A DNA stretch of 64,000 nucleotides from Arthrobacter gandavensis (GTDB lineage: Bacteria > Actinomycetota > Actinomycetes > Actinomycetales > Micrococcaceae), in NCBI RefSeq assembly GCF_015355785.1, contig NZ_JADKYW010000005.1:837468-901467 (forward strand). The letters run 5' to 3'. Both the position numbers and the translations under genes were made by a program. The notes under the pieces are model-generated. The model did no database searches. It was given only the letters and a program-made list of their open reading frames with translations, and was not told where the DNA came from. The stretch's first letter is position 1; every line of letters starts with the position of its first letter. Positions 51,147 to 60,012 of the stretch are shown one piece after another.

Positions 51147-52349
51147 ATGAAGATTCCCAAGGCCCTGCCGCTGGCAGCGCTCGCCTCGCTCTCGCTGGTC
51201 CTGGCCGGCTGCGGCGGGGATGCCTCTACCTCAGGCTCCGGCACCACCGGTATCCAGGTCCCGGACCTGCCCATGGCATCGGAAGTCGGCGAAAGCGAAG
51301 GCCAGGTCAACATCATTGCCTGGGCCGGCTTCGTGGAAGACGGCTCCACCAACCCCGACGCCGACTGGGTCAGCGCCTTCGAAGAAGAGACCAAATGCCA
51401 GGTGAACCGCAAGGTCGGCGCCACCTCGGACGAAATGGTCCAGCTGATGCGCAGCGGCGAGTACGACCTGGTGTCCGCCTCCGGCGATGCATCACTGCGC
51501 CTGATCGCCGGCGGCGACGTGGCTCCGATCAACACCGAGCTGATCCCCAACTTCGGCAACATCGTCGACGGGCTCAAGGGCCAGGTTTACGACACCCTCA
51601 ACGGCAAGAGCTACGGCGTTCCGATTGGCCGCGGCGCCAACGTCCTGATGTACAACACGGACCACGTTGCCGAGGCCCCGGATTCCTGGGCTCCGGTGTG
51701 GGAAGAGGACACCGAGTACGCCGGCAAGACCATGGCCTACGACTCCCCGATCTACATCGCCGACGCCGCCGTGTACCTGATGGCCACCCAGCCGGACCTG
51801 GGCATTACCAACCCCTACGCGCTGGACGCGGACCAGCTGGCCGCCGCCGTCGAACTCCTGAAGACCCAGAACGGCCTGGTGGGCGAATACTGGAACGACG
51901 CACTGAAGGCCGTCAGCTCCATCTCTTCCGGCACCGCCCACATGGGCACCGGCTGGCAGGTCATCGTGAACCTGGCCCAGGGCGACGGCGGCAAGGTGGA
52001 ATCCGTGCTGCCCAGGGAAGGTGCCACCGGCTGGTCCGACACCTGGATGATCGCCGCTGAGGCGAAGAACCCGAACTGCGCCTACAAGTGGATGGACTAC
52101 GCCTCATCGGCCGAGGTCAACGCCCAGATTTCGCAGAACTTCGGCATGGCTCCGGCCAACGCCCTGGCCTGTGAAGGTTCCGAAGCCAACGCCGCCCACT
52201 GCGAGACCTTCCACGCCACGGACGAGGACTACTACAAGCAGGTCTGGATGTGGACCACTCCGGTTGAGCAGTGCGTCGACGGCCGCACGGACGTGACCTG
52301 CACCAACTACCAGGAATGGACCAAGGCCTGGACTGAGGTCAAGGGCTAG
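51147..52349 (+). CDS. Polyamine-type ABC transporter substrate-binding lipoprotein
   Basis: This 400-residue protein starts with a signal peptide and lipobox (LSLVLAGCGG). The mature part resembles PotD: NIIAWAGFVEDGS, ATSDEMVQLMRSGEYDLVSASGD, KSYGVPIGRGANVLMYNTDHV and ESVLPREGATGWSDTWMIAAEAKNPNCAYKWMDYAS. Four Cys residues near the C-terminus could form disulfides. The gene lies between the ATPase and the two permeases; the gap before the permease holds a strong hairpin. Confidence 0.92.
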   Translation: MKIPKALPLAALASLSLVLAGCGGDASTSGSGTTGIQVPDLPMASEVGESEGQVNIIAWAGFVEDGSTNPDADWVSAFEEETKCQVNRKVGATSDEMVQLMRSGEYDLVSASGDASLRLIAGGDVAPINTELIPNFGNIVDGLKGQVYDTLNGKSYGVPIGRGANVLMYNTDHVAEAPDSWAPVWEEDTEYAGKTMAYDSPIYIADAAVYLMATQPDLGITNPYALDADQLAAAVELLKTQNGLVGEYWNDALKAVSSISSGTAHMGTGWQVIVNLAQGDGGKVESVLPREGATGWSDTWMIAAEAKNPNCAYKWMDYASSAEVNAQISQNFGMAPANALACEGSEANAAHCETFHATDEDYYKQVWMWTTPVEQCVDGRTDVTCTNYQEWTKAWTEVKG

Positions 52350-52374
52350 TTCCAGCGGCCCGTCCCGCAAGACC

Positions 52375-52410
52375 ACCGGCGGGCGGCGGTTCGACGCCGC
52401 CCGCCCGCCG
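52375..52410 (+). promoter_or_regulatory. G/C hairpin between substrate-binding protein and permease genes
   Basis: GGCGGCG-GTTCGA-CGCCGCC (52382-52401) is extended by ACCGGCGG-type outer pairing to about 52410. It is followed by GTTT and could reduce expression of the downstream permeases relative to the binding protein. Confidence 0.5.
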
Positions 52411-52494
52411 GTTTCCACCCAGCCGCTCCGGCGGCTTGTCAGTTCACCGGCCCGGCCCAAGAGGAGAATCGGCGGAATTCCGCCGGAAAGCGCC

Positions 52495-53409
52495 ATGGCA
52501 GTAATTCACGAAACCCCGCCCGCGTCGGCACCGGCCCAGCCCCGGAACAGCCTGGGCGACCGCTTGTCCCGCATGCTCTACGCCCGGCCGAAGGCCCGTC
52601 TGACCGGCCTGCTCCTGCTGCCGCTGGGCTGGCTCGGCGTGCTCTACATCGGATCCCTGATCCTGCTGTTCATCACCGCATTCTGGCGTACGGACAGCTT
52701 CACCTCGAAGGTTATTCCGGCGTTCACGCTGGAGAACTTCATTGAAATCATCACCGTCCCCGCCTACCAGCAGACCGCCCTGCGGACCATCGGCATCGCG
52801 CTGGCCGTCACCGTCCTGTGCGCCGCCCTGGCCCTGCCGCTGGGGCTCTACATGGCGAAGGTGGCGTCCCCAAGAATGCGCGCGGCCCTGGCAATCGGCA
52901 TCACTCTCCCGCTGTGGGCCGGCTACCTGGTGAAGGTCTTTTCCTGGCGCATCACCTTCTCCTCCGGCGGCCCGCTGGACTGGCTGCTGGCGCCGCTGGG
53001 CATGAACGGACCGGGCTACGGAACGGCTGCGCTGGTCGTGACGCTGGCGTACCTCTGGTTCCCCTACATGGCAGTGCCGGTCTACAACGCCTTCCGCCAG
53101 ATCCCGGACAGCCTCTTCGACGCGTCCTCGGACCTGGGTGCAAAGCCCTGGTCCACGGTCTGGACCGTGGCGGTGCCGCTGCTGAAGCCGGCCTTCGTGG
53201 CCGGGTCCATCTTCACCTTCTCGCTGAGCCTGGGCGACTACATCGCGGCGCAGTTCGTCGGCGGCAAGACCCAGGTGATCGGCACCGTCATCGCCTCGAA
53301 CATCAACCTCAACCCGCCGCTCGCCGCAGCCTTCGGCACCGTGCCGATTATCGTCGTCGTGCTTTACCTGTTCCTGGCCCGCAAGTCCGGCGCCCTGAAG
53401 CAACTGTAG
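52495..53409 (+). CDS. Polyamine-type ABC transporter permease (PotB-like)
   Basis: This 304-residue permease has six predicted helices and the inner-membrane EAA-like motif PDSLFDASSDLGAKPWSTVWTVAVPLLKP. VYNAFRQIPDSLFDAS and the N-terminal LTGLLLLPLGWLGVLYIGSL are typical of PotB. A perfect 14-base palindrome GGCGGAATTCCGCC (52471-52484) lies just upstream. It pairs with the PotC-like permease that follows. Confidence 0.92.
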   Translation: MAVIHETPPASAPAQPRNSLGDRLSRMLYARPKARLTGLLLLPLGWLGVLYIGSLILLFITAFWRTDSFTSKVIPAFTLENFIEIITVPAYQQTALRTIGIALAVTVLCAALALPLGLYMAKVASPRMRAALAIGITLPLWAGYLVKVFSWRITFSSGGPLDWLLAPLGMNGPGYGTAALVVTLAYLWFPYMAVPVYNAFRQIPDSLFDASSDLGAKPWSTVWTVAVPLLKPAFVAGSIFTFSLSLGDYIAAQFVGGKTQVIGTVIASNINLNPPLAAAFGTVPIIVVVLYLFLARKSGALKQL

Positions 53410-53418
53410 GAGAGACCC

Positions 53419-54222
53419 ATGAGGCTATCGGCTTCCGCCAAAATCACCCTCCGGGTCTTCGCCGGCCTGGTCATGGCTGCGATCTACCTGCCGCTGCTGC
53501 TGGTGATCGCCAATTCATTCAACGCCACCACCTCCGGTGCGTTCCCGATCCAGGAGTTCACCACCCGCTGGTGGGTTGCCGCCTGGCACAACGAAGGCGT
53601 CCGGGAAGCGCTGTGGACCTCGCTGAAGGTCGCGTCCGTTGCCACGGTGATCGCGCTGGTGCTGGGCAGCATGGTGGCGTTCGCGCTGTCCCGCTACGAC
53701 TTCTTCGGCAAGAACACCATCAACCTGCTGGTAGTGCTGCCCATCGCCCTGCCCGGCATCGTCACCGGCGTCGCCCTCAACAACACGTTCAAGACCGTGC
53801 TGGAACCGCTGGGCATTGGGCTGGGACTCTTCTCGGTGATCGTTGGCCACGCGACATTCTGCATCGTGATGGTGTTCAACAACGTCCAGGCCCGGCTGGG
53901 CCGGATGAACCGCGGACTCGAGGAAGCGGCCATGGACATGGGCGCCAACGTGGTGAAGACGTTCTTCCATGTCACGTTCCCCGGCTTCCGTTCGGCGTTC
54001 GTTGCCGGCGGGCTGCTCGCCTTTGCGCTGAGCTTCGATGAAGTGGTGGTCACCACCTTCACCGCGCCGCCCGGCACCGAGACGCTGCCGATCTGGATCT
54101 TCAACAACATGGCCCGGCCCAACCAGGCACCGGTGGTCAATGTCATCGCCGCCGTGCTGATCGTGGCGTCGATGATCCCGGTCTACTTGTCCCAGCGCCT
54201 CACCGGGGATGACAAGAAGTGA
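53419..54222 (+). CDS. Polyamine-type ABC transporter permease (PotC-like)
   Basis: This 267-residue permease has six helices, an early LVIANSFNATTSGAFPIQEFT segment and the EAA motif LEEAAMDMGANVVKTFFHVTFPGFR. It starts ten bases after the PotB-like gene with AGGAGAG at good spacing. The C-terminal LPIWIFNNMARPNQAPVVNV is typical of PotC/PotI. It ends the importer operon. Confidence 0.93.
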   Translation: MRLSASAKITLRVFAGLVMAAIYLPLLLVIANSFNATTSGAFPIQEFTTRWWVAAWHNEGVREALWTSLKVASVATVIALVLGSMVAFALSRYDFFGKNTINLLVVLPIALPGIVTGVALNNTFKTVLEPLGIGLGLFSVIVGHATFCIVMVFNNVQARLGRMNRGLEEAAMDMGANVVKTFFHVTFPGFRSAFVAGGLLAFALSFDEVVVTTFTAPPGTETLPIWIFNNMARPNQAPVVNVIAAVLIVASMIPVYLSQRLTGDDKK

Positions 54223-54225
54223 CCG

Positions 54226-54687
54226 CTAGCGGGTGGCGGCGCACTGCGGGAGCAGCTCCGCCATCCGCTCGTCACTCAGCCGGGAGAGGGCCGTGAGCAG
54301 CCGGGTGATCCGCTCGCGCTCAGGCCTGGTGAACCGGCTGGAGTCCAGGATGTCGCTGACCCACAGCCCGTCCATGGCCAGGCGGACGATGACGCCGATG
54401 ATTCCGGCCGGATCCCGCGGACCCAGGTTCGCCGCATCCAGGCGGCGGTTCAGGTACAGCAGGGATTCGGCCAGATTGGGCCGGCTGATGGCTGTTTGCA
54501 GCAGCGCAGCCTGGTCCATGGAGCTGTTGGCACGGACGTCGGAGAAGGCCTTGATGTAGGCACGCTCCTGGGCTCCCACCGGATCCGGATCCGCATCGGC
54601 CAGGTCTCCCAGCCGGTGCACCAGCTGCACGATCATGTCCTCGACGTCCTGCTCGATCTCGGTAATGGACGCTCCAGCGGCGAACAT
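54226..54687 (-). CDS. TetR-type ligand-binding domain without DNA-binding domain
   Basis: This 153-residue protein matches the C-terminal half of a TetR regulator: EDMIVQLVHRLGDLADADPDP, AYIKAFSDVRANSS, LLQTAISRPNLAESLLYL and IIGVIVRLAMDGLWVSDILDS. A full TetR protein has about 45-50 more N-terminal residues with a helix-turn-helix, absent here. The frame starts at an ATG after a purine-rich stretch; I see no helix-turn-helix in the 125 bases upstream. It is convergent with the ABC operon. It could be a decayed gene or a ligand-binding anti-regulator. Confidence 0.65.
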   Translation of the reverse strand: MFAAGASITEIEQDVEDMIVQLVHRLGDLADADPDPVGAQERAYIKAFSDVRANSSMDQAALLQTAISRPNLAESLLYLNRRLDAANLGPRDPAGIIGVIVRLAMDGLWVSDILDSSRFTRPERERITRLLTALSRLSDERMAELLPQCAATR

Positions 54688-54807
54688 TGCGCTCTCTTTT
54701 CTTTTTCCTAATGCTTGTGTCTTCCGGCAGGGAATCTGCCGGATGAACCGGCTAGTCTAGCCCCTTTCCGCGGGGATCTCAGCTTCTGTGAGCCAGGCAT
54801 CAGGAGT

Positions 54808-55392
54808 ATGGTTTTGGCCATGCCGATCGAGGTGCGGGCCGCCACGGATTTCGCGGACACTGCGGCTGTGCTGGGGCCCCGGCGTGCCGATTCCACCGTG
54901 TGCTGGTGCCTGAGCTACCGGCTGGCTTCCTCCCGCCTGAACCAGGAACTGCGCGGCCCGGCCCGCGGGGAATACGTCCGGAACCTGGTGCGGCAGGAGC
55001 CGCCGCCCGGCGTCCTGGCCTACGACGACGGAGAGCCGGCCGGGTGGGCGGCGATCCATCCGCGCGCGGACACCTCGTTTGCCAGGAGCCGGAAGATTCC
55101 GCACGTTGATGACCTGCCGGTGTGGTCCCTGTGGTGTGTGCGGGTCCGTCCCGGCCATCGCGGCAGGGGAATCTCGCATGCGCTGGTGGCGGGCGCCGTC
55201 GAGTTCGCCCGCGGGCACGGGGCACCCGCCGTCGAGGCTTATCCGGTGGATAACCAGGGCGCGAAAGTCGAACTGACCATGGCCTACGTTGGCACTCGCA
55301 GCGTTTTCGAAGCAGCCGGCTTCACGAAAGCTGCGGACACCGACTCCGTCCTTGGCGGTTTTCCGCGGGTACTGATGCGGCTGACACTCTAG
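54808..55392 (+). CDS. GNAT-family N-acetyltransferase
   Basis: This protein of about 190 residues has a GNAT fold: IEVRAATDFADTAAVLG, a Cys-rich CWCLSYRLASSRLNQELRGPARGEYVRNLVR, VWSLWCVRVRPGHRGRGISHALVAGAVEFARGHG with the acetyl-CoA loop RGRGIS, and PVDNQGAKVELTMAYVGTRSVFEAAGF. Start is between 54808 and 54820 (AGGAG at 54802-54806 best fits a TTG at 54814). Acceptor unknown. It is alone on this strand. Confidence 0.87.
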   Translation: MVLAMPIEVRAATDFADTAAVLGPRRADSTVCWCLSYRLASSRLNQELRGPARGEYVRNLVRQEPPPGVLAYDDGEPAGWAAIHPRADTSFARSRKIPHVDDLPVWSLWCVRVRPGHRGRGISHALVAGAVEFARGHGAPAVEAYPVDNQGAKVELTMAYVGTRSVFEAAGFTKAADTDSVLGGFPRVLMRLTL

Positions 55393-55411
55393 CGGTGCAG
55401 GCTCCCGCGGA

Positions 55412-55455
55412 CGGCAAAAGACCCCGCCGCGGGGAACCGGCGGGGCCTTGCCTGG
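55412..55455. terminator. Terminator-like hairpin after the GNAT gene
   Basis: CCCCGCCG pairs with CGGCGGGG (about 55422-55445), extended by GGCAA/TTGCC outer pairs. It lies 20 bases after the GNAT stop. Confidence 0.6.
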
Positions 55456-55458
55456 AAA

Positions 55459-55502
55459 GGCCGGCAGGAAGTCCATGGGGGAACGGATACTTCCTGCCGG
55501 CC
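55459..55502. terminator. 14-bp hairpin downstream of the MFS gene
   Basis: A perfect 14-bp stem (55459-55472 with 55489-55502) with a 16-base loop follows the minus-strand transporter, with TTT beyond it on that strand. Confidence 0.65.
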
Positions 55503-55537
55503 GGATTTGGGTGCCGTCTCTCAGCCCGGCGGCGGGG

Positions 55538-56866
55538 TTAGTCCGCGGAAACGATCCGCTTGTCCTGCACACGCAGCCGCTCGCCGAGGAATCCGCCAAC
55601 AGCGGTGACCAGGGCAATGATGACCAGGATGAGCGCTCCTCCCCAGGACTGGTTGCCGGAGAACCCGAGCATGGCAGTGGCTAGCAGGGGCATGAAGCCG
55701 CTGGTGGCGCCGGCGATGTTGTACCCGAGGGCAACACCGGAGTAGCGCAGTTTCGGCGGGAACAGTTCTGTCAGCAGCGCGCCGTTGACGGCGTAGGCCA
55801 CGGCAATCAGAACGATGCCGAGCGTGATGGCCAGCGTGATCATCAGGGTGGACTTGGTGTCCACCATCGCGAAGATCGGGAAGGCCGCGGCGGCGGTGAG
55901 GATGCCGCCCCACATGGTGACCTTGCCCGGGCCGATCTTCTCGGCCAGCCGGCCCATCGCAATAGTGACGAAAATCTGGGCGACGGCCGCGATCAGCGTG
56001 GCGTTGACCATGACCTGCCGGTCCACGCCGAGGGTGTTGGAACCGTAGCTGACAATGAAGGTGGTGATCATGTAGAAGCCGCCCACGCCCAGCAGCGCAG
56101 CCATCACGGCAACGGCCAGGCGGCCGCCGGCGTTGCGGAAGACGTCCAGGGCTGGAACCTTGGAGGTTTCCTCCTGTGCCAGGAGGTCCTTGAAGATGGG
56201 GGATTCCTCAACCTTGATGCGGATCCACAGGGCGATGAGCAGCAGCGGGAAGGCCATCAGGAACGGGATGCGCCAGCCCCAGGCGTCGAAGGTCTCCGAC
56301 GGGAAGAGGAGCACCAGGGAAAAGGCTGCGGAGGAGAGCAGCGTACCTACCGGCGAACCGACCTGGACCAGGGCGGCGAACCGGCCGCGCTTCTCCACCG
56401 GTGCGTGCTCGATGGCCATGGTGACGGCACCGCCCCATTCACCGCCGACGGCCAGGCCCTGGACCAGCCGCAGGACGGCCAGGAGGATCGGTGCTGCGAG
56501 GCCAATGGAACCGAAGTCCGGCAGCAGGCCGATCAGCCCGGTGGCGATGCCGATCATGACGATGGTGGCCAGCAGTGCCGGCCGGCGGCCGAACTTGTCA
56601 CCGATGTAGCCGAAGAGGACGGCGCCGATGGGGCGGGCAGCGAAGCCGACGCCGAAAGTGGCGAAGGAGGCCAGCAGCGCCGCTGTGGGGTCCATGGTGG
56701 TGAAGAACAGGCGGTTGAAGACCAGCGCTGCCGCTGTGCCGAAGAGGTAGTAGTCGTACCATTCCAGAGCGGTTCCGACGAAGGAGGCGCGGGCAATGGT
56801 GCCCGCGTCCTTTCCGGAGATGGTCACGGGCGCGCCGCGTTCCCCTGATCGAGTGGTGTTAGTCAC
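55538..56866 (-). CDS. MHS-family MFS transporter
   Basis: This 442-residue, 12-helix protein belongs to the metabolite:H+ symporter branch of the major facilitator superfamily: TALEWYDYYLFGTAAALVF, the loop GYIGDKFGRRPALL, LVQGLAVGGEWGGAVTMAIEHAP, and TELFPPKLRYSGVALGYN. Members import organic acids such as shikimate, proline/betaine or citrate. I chose GTG at 56866. It lies beside a PucR regulator and amidohydrolase genes. Substrate unknown. Confidence 0.9.
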   Translation of the reverse strand: MTNTTRSGERGAPVTISGKDAGTIARASFVGTALEWYDYYLFGTAAALVFNRLFFTTMDPTAALLASFATFGVGFAARPIGAVLFGYIGDKFGRRPALLATIVMIGIATGLIGLLPDFGSIGLAAPILLAVLRLVQGLAVGGEWGGAVTMAIEHAPVEKRGRFAALVQVGSPVGTLLSSAAFSLVLLFPSETFDAWGWRIPFLMAFPLLLIALWIRIKVEESPIFKDLLAQEETSKVPALDVFRNAGGRLAVAVMAALLGVGGFYMITTFIVSYGSNTLGVDRQVMVNATLIAAVAQIFVTIAMGRLAEKIGPGKVTMWGGILTAAAAFPIFAMVDTKSTLMITLAITLGIVLIAVAYAVNGALLTELFPPKLRYSGVALGYNIAGATSGFMPLLATAMLGFSGNQSWGGALILVIIALVTAVGGFLGERLRVQDKRIVSAD

Positions 56867-57011
56867 GAGTGATGTTGCCTTTCGAGCTGGCCGCGTCGCT
56901 GAAGTGGGGGGCATGCGGGCCGGAGTGGGAGGTATCTCACTGAGCGTAGTCAGGCGGCAATTGACCAAACAATGACAAATTTCACCCACCTTTTACGCGG
57001 AAATTGGGCAT

Positions 57012-58193
57012 TTATACAGTGCGTGGGTATTCCGGGAGGGTGCTGAGGGCTATGAGCGCCCAGGCGGCTTCCCCCGGGACAGCCAGGTCCAGCCCAATGA
57101 CCTGCTGCAGCGAATGCAGCCGGTTGACCACCGTGTTGCGGTGGCAGTAGAGCTCTTCGGCTGTTTCCTTGATTGAACCGGTGCGGGCGTAGCTTTCAGC
57201 CACCTGGAGCAGCCTGGCCCGCTCGTGGTCCGTGCACCTGCGCAGTGCCTCCTGGACGCCGGAGCAGAAACCCGGCAGCGTCTGTTCCAGCAGTTCGGCC
57301 GCGATCCGCTGCCAGGCTTCCTGGACGGTCTGCAGGCCCGGACCGCCGCTCCGTGCCAGCACCAGGGCCGATGATGCGGCGGCAGGTACTGCCGCCAGTC
57401 CCGAAATGTCCGGCACGTAGCCTGCGGCGAATCCAGGCGGCTCCTGCTGCCAGGAGCCGGCACGGCGCTGCCGGAAGATGTACAGGACCCCCGCCCGTTC
57501 ATAGGAATGCAGCCTCCGGTCATGGAGGAACGTGCGCTGCGCCTCGGCCACGGCCTCTCCGATCACGGCCAGGACCTCAAATGAATCCGCCGCCTTGACC
57601 CCGAGCCCCGCCGCAATATCCTCGAGGTCCTGCGGTGTTTTCGGTTCTCCGCCGAACAGCCGGGAGAGCAGGCGCTGGCGGTAGAGCTGCTTGTCCCGGG
57701 CCAGGAGCGCTTCTGCCTCCACGAAGGACTGCTGGATGCTCGACACGTAGCCTTCCACCACGTCCATCACCCGGTCCATGTTGGACACCAGGACGTTGAC
57801 GCCGTCCCCGTGCGCGACTCGCTCCAGGCCCTTCCACAAGACGCGGAAATCATTCCGTACGGCTTCCAGGAAGGACTGCAGGGGCACACCCTGGGACGCG
57901 CGGCGGGTGGCTACCTCGCGCGGCAGGTTACGCAGGTCCGGCGGAAGCTCCAGCCCCGCCATCTGGTACAGGAACATGTCCATGGTGTCCACGGCCGTCT
58001 GGTAGACGTCCTCCACGGGTACCTGCGCATCGTCATAGGACACGGCTTCGAACCTGGAAAGGAAGTCGGTAACCAGCGAATCGCGCTGGGTCCACAGCCG
58101 CCGGATCAGGTCTTCCCACTGGTGCCCGGCGGGAGCTTCGAGCGGGAAGGCCCGGGGCGAGGGAACCAGGGCCGGGAGGGGGATTTCGGTCAT
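57012..58193 (-). CDS. PucR-family transcriptional regulator
   Basis: This 393-residue protein has a C-terminal helix-turn-helix of PucR type: LLQVAESYARTGSIKETAEELYCHRNTVVNRLHSLQQVIGLDL, and central PucR/CdaR-like sequence. The N-terminal half contains a helical sensor segment (MFLYQMAGLELPPDL, FVEAEALLARDKQLYRQRL). PucR regulates purine breakdown in Bacillus; other members control amino acid and amide use. It is divergent from the amidohydrolase gene across a spacer with inverted repeats. Confidence 0.9.
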   Translation of the reverse strand: MTEIPLPALVPSPRAFPLEAPAGHQWEDLIRRLWTQRDSLVTDFLSRFEAVSYDDAQVPVEDVYQTAVDTMDMFLYQMAGLELPPDLRNLPREVATRRASQGVPLQSFLEAVRNDFRVLWKGLERVAHGDGVNVLVSNMDRVMDVVEGYVSSIQQSFVEAEALLARDKQLYRQRLLSRLFGGEPKTPQDLEDIAAGLGVKAADSFEVLAVIGEAVAEAQRTFLHDRRLHSYERAGVLYIFRQRRAGSWQQEPPGFAAGYVPDISGLAAVPAAASSALVLARSGGPGLQTVQEAWQRIAAELLEQTLPGFCSGVQEALRRCTDHERARLLQVAESYARTGSIKETAEELYCHRNTVVNRLHSLQQVIGLDLAVPGEAAWALIALSTLPEYPRTV

Positions 58194-58206
58194 CCTGCCA
58201 CTTTAT

Positions 58207-58275
58207 GGATATGCATAATTTATCCGCCAACTATGGCGGCTTATGTCCATTGAGCGAGACATTTAGCCATAGTTG
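58207..58275. promoter_or_regulatory. Inverted repeats between the PucR and amidohydrolase genes
   Basis: CAACTATGGC (58228-58237) and GCCATAGTTG (58266-58275) are perfect reverse complements. GGATA (58207-58211) and TATCC (58221-58225) form a second pair. They occupy the AT-rich divergent spacer and are good candidates for PucR operators. Confidence 0.55.
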
Positions 58276-58347
58276 AATGGGAATAACACCCAGCAGGCTG
58301 TGCGTTTCCATGCGTCGCCGTGGGGACGGAACAACGGCTAGGAACCC

Positions 58348-60012
58348 ATGCTTGCAGACCTGTTGATTACCAACGCCCAGGTGCTCACCCAGGACCCGGC
58401 ACATCCGCGTGCCGGCACCCTGGCCATCCTTGGCGGCCGGATCCTGGCCGTGGACCCGGGCATCGAGCTCCCCGCCCGCGCGGTGTTCGACGCCGAAGGG
58501 CTGACCGTGGTGCCCGGCTTCAACGATGTGCACAGCCACAGCGTGTGGTTCGGGCTCGGGCTGATGGAAACCGCACTGGGGGATGCCCGCTCGCTGGACG
58601 ACGTCTATTCGGCGATATCCGCTGCCGCAGACCAGCTGGCGCCCGATGACTGGGTCGTCGCCTCGGGCTTCAGTCCCCTCCTGCTCGGCGGCGCCCAGCC
58701 GGACCGGGACCGGCTGGACGAGGCTTCGGGCGGCCGGCCGGTGTGGATCAAGCACTCCTCCGGCCACGCCTGCACCCTTAACGGCACTGCCCTGGACCTG
58801 GTGGCCCGGACGCAGGACCTGGCAGCGGAGATTGACGGCGGCGTCGTTGTCCGCGGCGAAGACGGCCGGCCCACCGGCCTCCTAGAGGAAAACGCCATGC
58901 GGCTGGTCCAGGAGCTCATGCTGCCGTATCCGCTGGAGACCATCGAAAAGGCCCTGGAACTGGCCACGGCGCACTACCTCACCGAAGGCATCACCAGTGT
59001 CACCGACGCCGGAATCGCCGGCGGCTGGATCGGCCACTCCCCCCGCGAGTTCGGCGCCTACCTGTCCGCCCGGGACAAGGGACTGCTCTCGGTACGGATG
59101 CAGCCCATGCTGGTGCTTGATGCCCTTCGTCCGCTTTCCGGACACACGGACGACGGCGGCGGGCTGGGACTGGATGCGGGCATCCGCTCCGGACTCGGCG
59201 ATGAGTGGCTGCGGATCGGTCCGGTGAAGATCTTCAGCGACGGATCACTGCTGGGCAGCACGGCATACATGTCCGAGGACTACGTGGGCTGCACGCACAA
59301 CCACGGCTACCTGCAGATGGACGCCGGGGAGCTCCGCGAGTCGGCCCTCGCCGCCTATCGCGCAGGGTGGCCGATTGCCATGCACGCCATTGGCGACGCG
59401 GCCGTGGAGCACGCCATCAGCATCATCATTGAGGCCCAGGAAACGTACGGTCCCAACTGCTTCCCCAACCGCATCGAGCACGGCGGCGTGGTCCGCCCGG
59501 AACAGCTGGACCGGATTGCGGAGGCGGGAATCGTCCTGGTTCCGCAGCCCCACTTCATCACCGAATTCGGCGACGGCATGGCGGAACTCCTTGGTCCTGC
59601 CCGCACGGAGCTTTCCTACCCGGCGGCCGGGCTGCTGCGCCGCGGCGCCGTCCTGCCGGGCAGTTCCGACCGTCCGGTTTCCAACGGGCGGCCGCTGGAT
59701 GTCATGCAGTCCTTCGTGGAACGGCTGACCCCTTCGGGCATGGCCTACGGGCCTGCGGAACGGATCACCGCTGAACAGGCGCTGGCGGCGTATACCACCG
59801 GCTCCGCCGCAGCCACCGGTACGTCCGGAGAGAAGGGAAGCCTCTCCCCCGGCCTGCTCGCGGACCTGGTTTTCCTCGACCAGGATCCCACAACGGTTGA
59901 TCCCTCCCGGATCGGCGCCACCCAGGTCCTGGGCACCATGGTGGGCGGCGAACTCCGCTATTCACATCCCAATCTCCCCTCCTTCCCCAACGCAGCAAAG
60001 GACGTCCGATGA
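58348..60012 (+). CDS. YtcJ-type amidohydrolase
   Basis: This 554-residue metal-dependent hydrolase (amidohydrolase 3 group) starts with LLITNAQVLTQDP and has the metal motif VVPGFNDVHSHS, DGSLLGSTAYM, AMHAIGDAAVEHAI, RIEHGGVV and the C-terminal GSSDRPVSN and GSLSPGLLADLVFLDQDP. Related enzymes include N-substituted formamide deformylase. AGGAA precedes the start. It overlaps the downstream amidase gene by four bases (ATGA), and both are under the PucR-side promoter. Confidence 0.9.
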   Translation: MLADLLITNAQVLTQDPAHPRAGTLAILGGRILAVDPGIELPARAVFDAEGLTVVPGFNDVHSHSVWFGLGLMETALGDARSLDDVYSAISAAADQLAPDDWVVASGFSPLLLGGAQPDRDRLDEASGGRPVWIKHSSGHACTLNGTALDLVARTQDLAAEIDGGVVVRGEDGRPTGLLEENAMRLVQELMLPYPLETIEKALELATAHYLTEGITSVTDAGIAGGWIGHSPREFGAYLSARDKGLLSVRMQPMLVLDALRPLSGHTDDGGGLGLDAGIRSGLGDEWLRIGPVKIFSDGSLLGSTAYMSEDYVGCTHNHGYLQMDAGELRESALAAYRAGWPIAMHAIGDAAVEHAISIIIEAQETYGPNCFPNRIEHGGVVRPEQLDRIAEAGIVLVPQPHFITEFGDGMAELLGPARTELSYPAAGLLRRGAVLPGSSDRPVSNGRPLDVMQSFVERLTPSGMAYGPAERITAEQALAAYTTGSAAATGTSGEKGSLSPGLLADLVFLDQDPTTVDPSRIGATQVLGTMVGGELRYSHPNLPSFPNAAKDVR

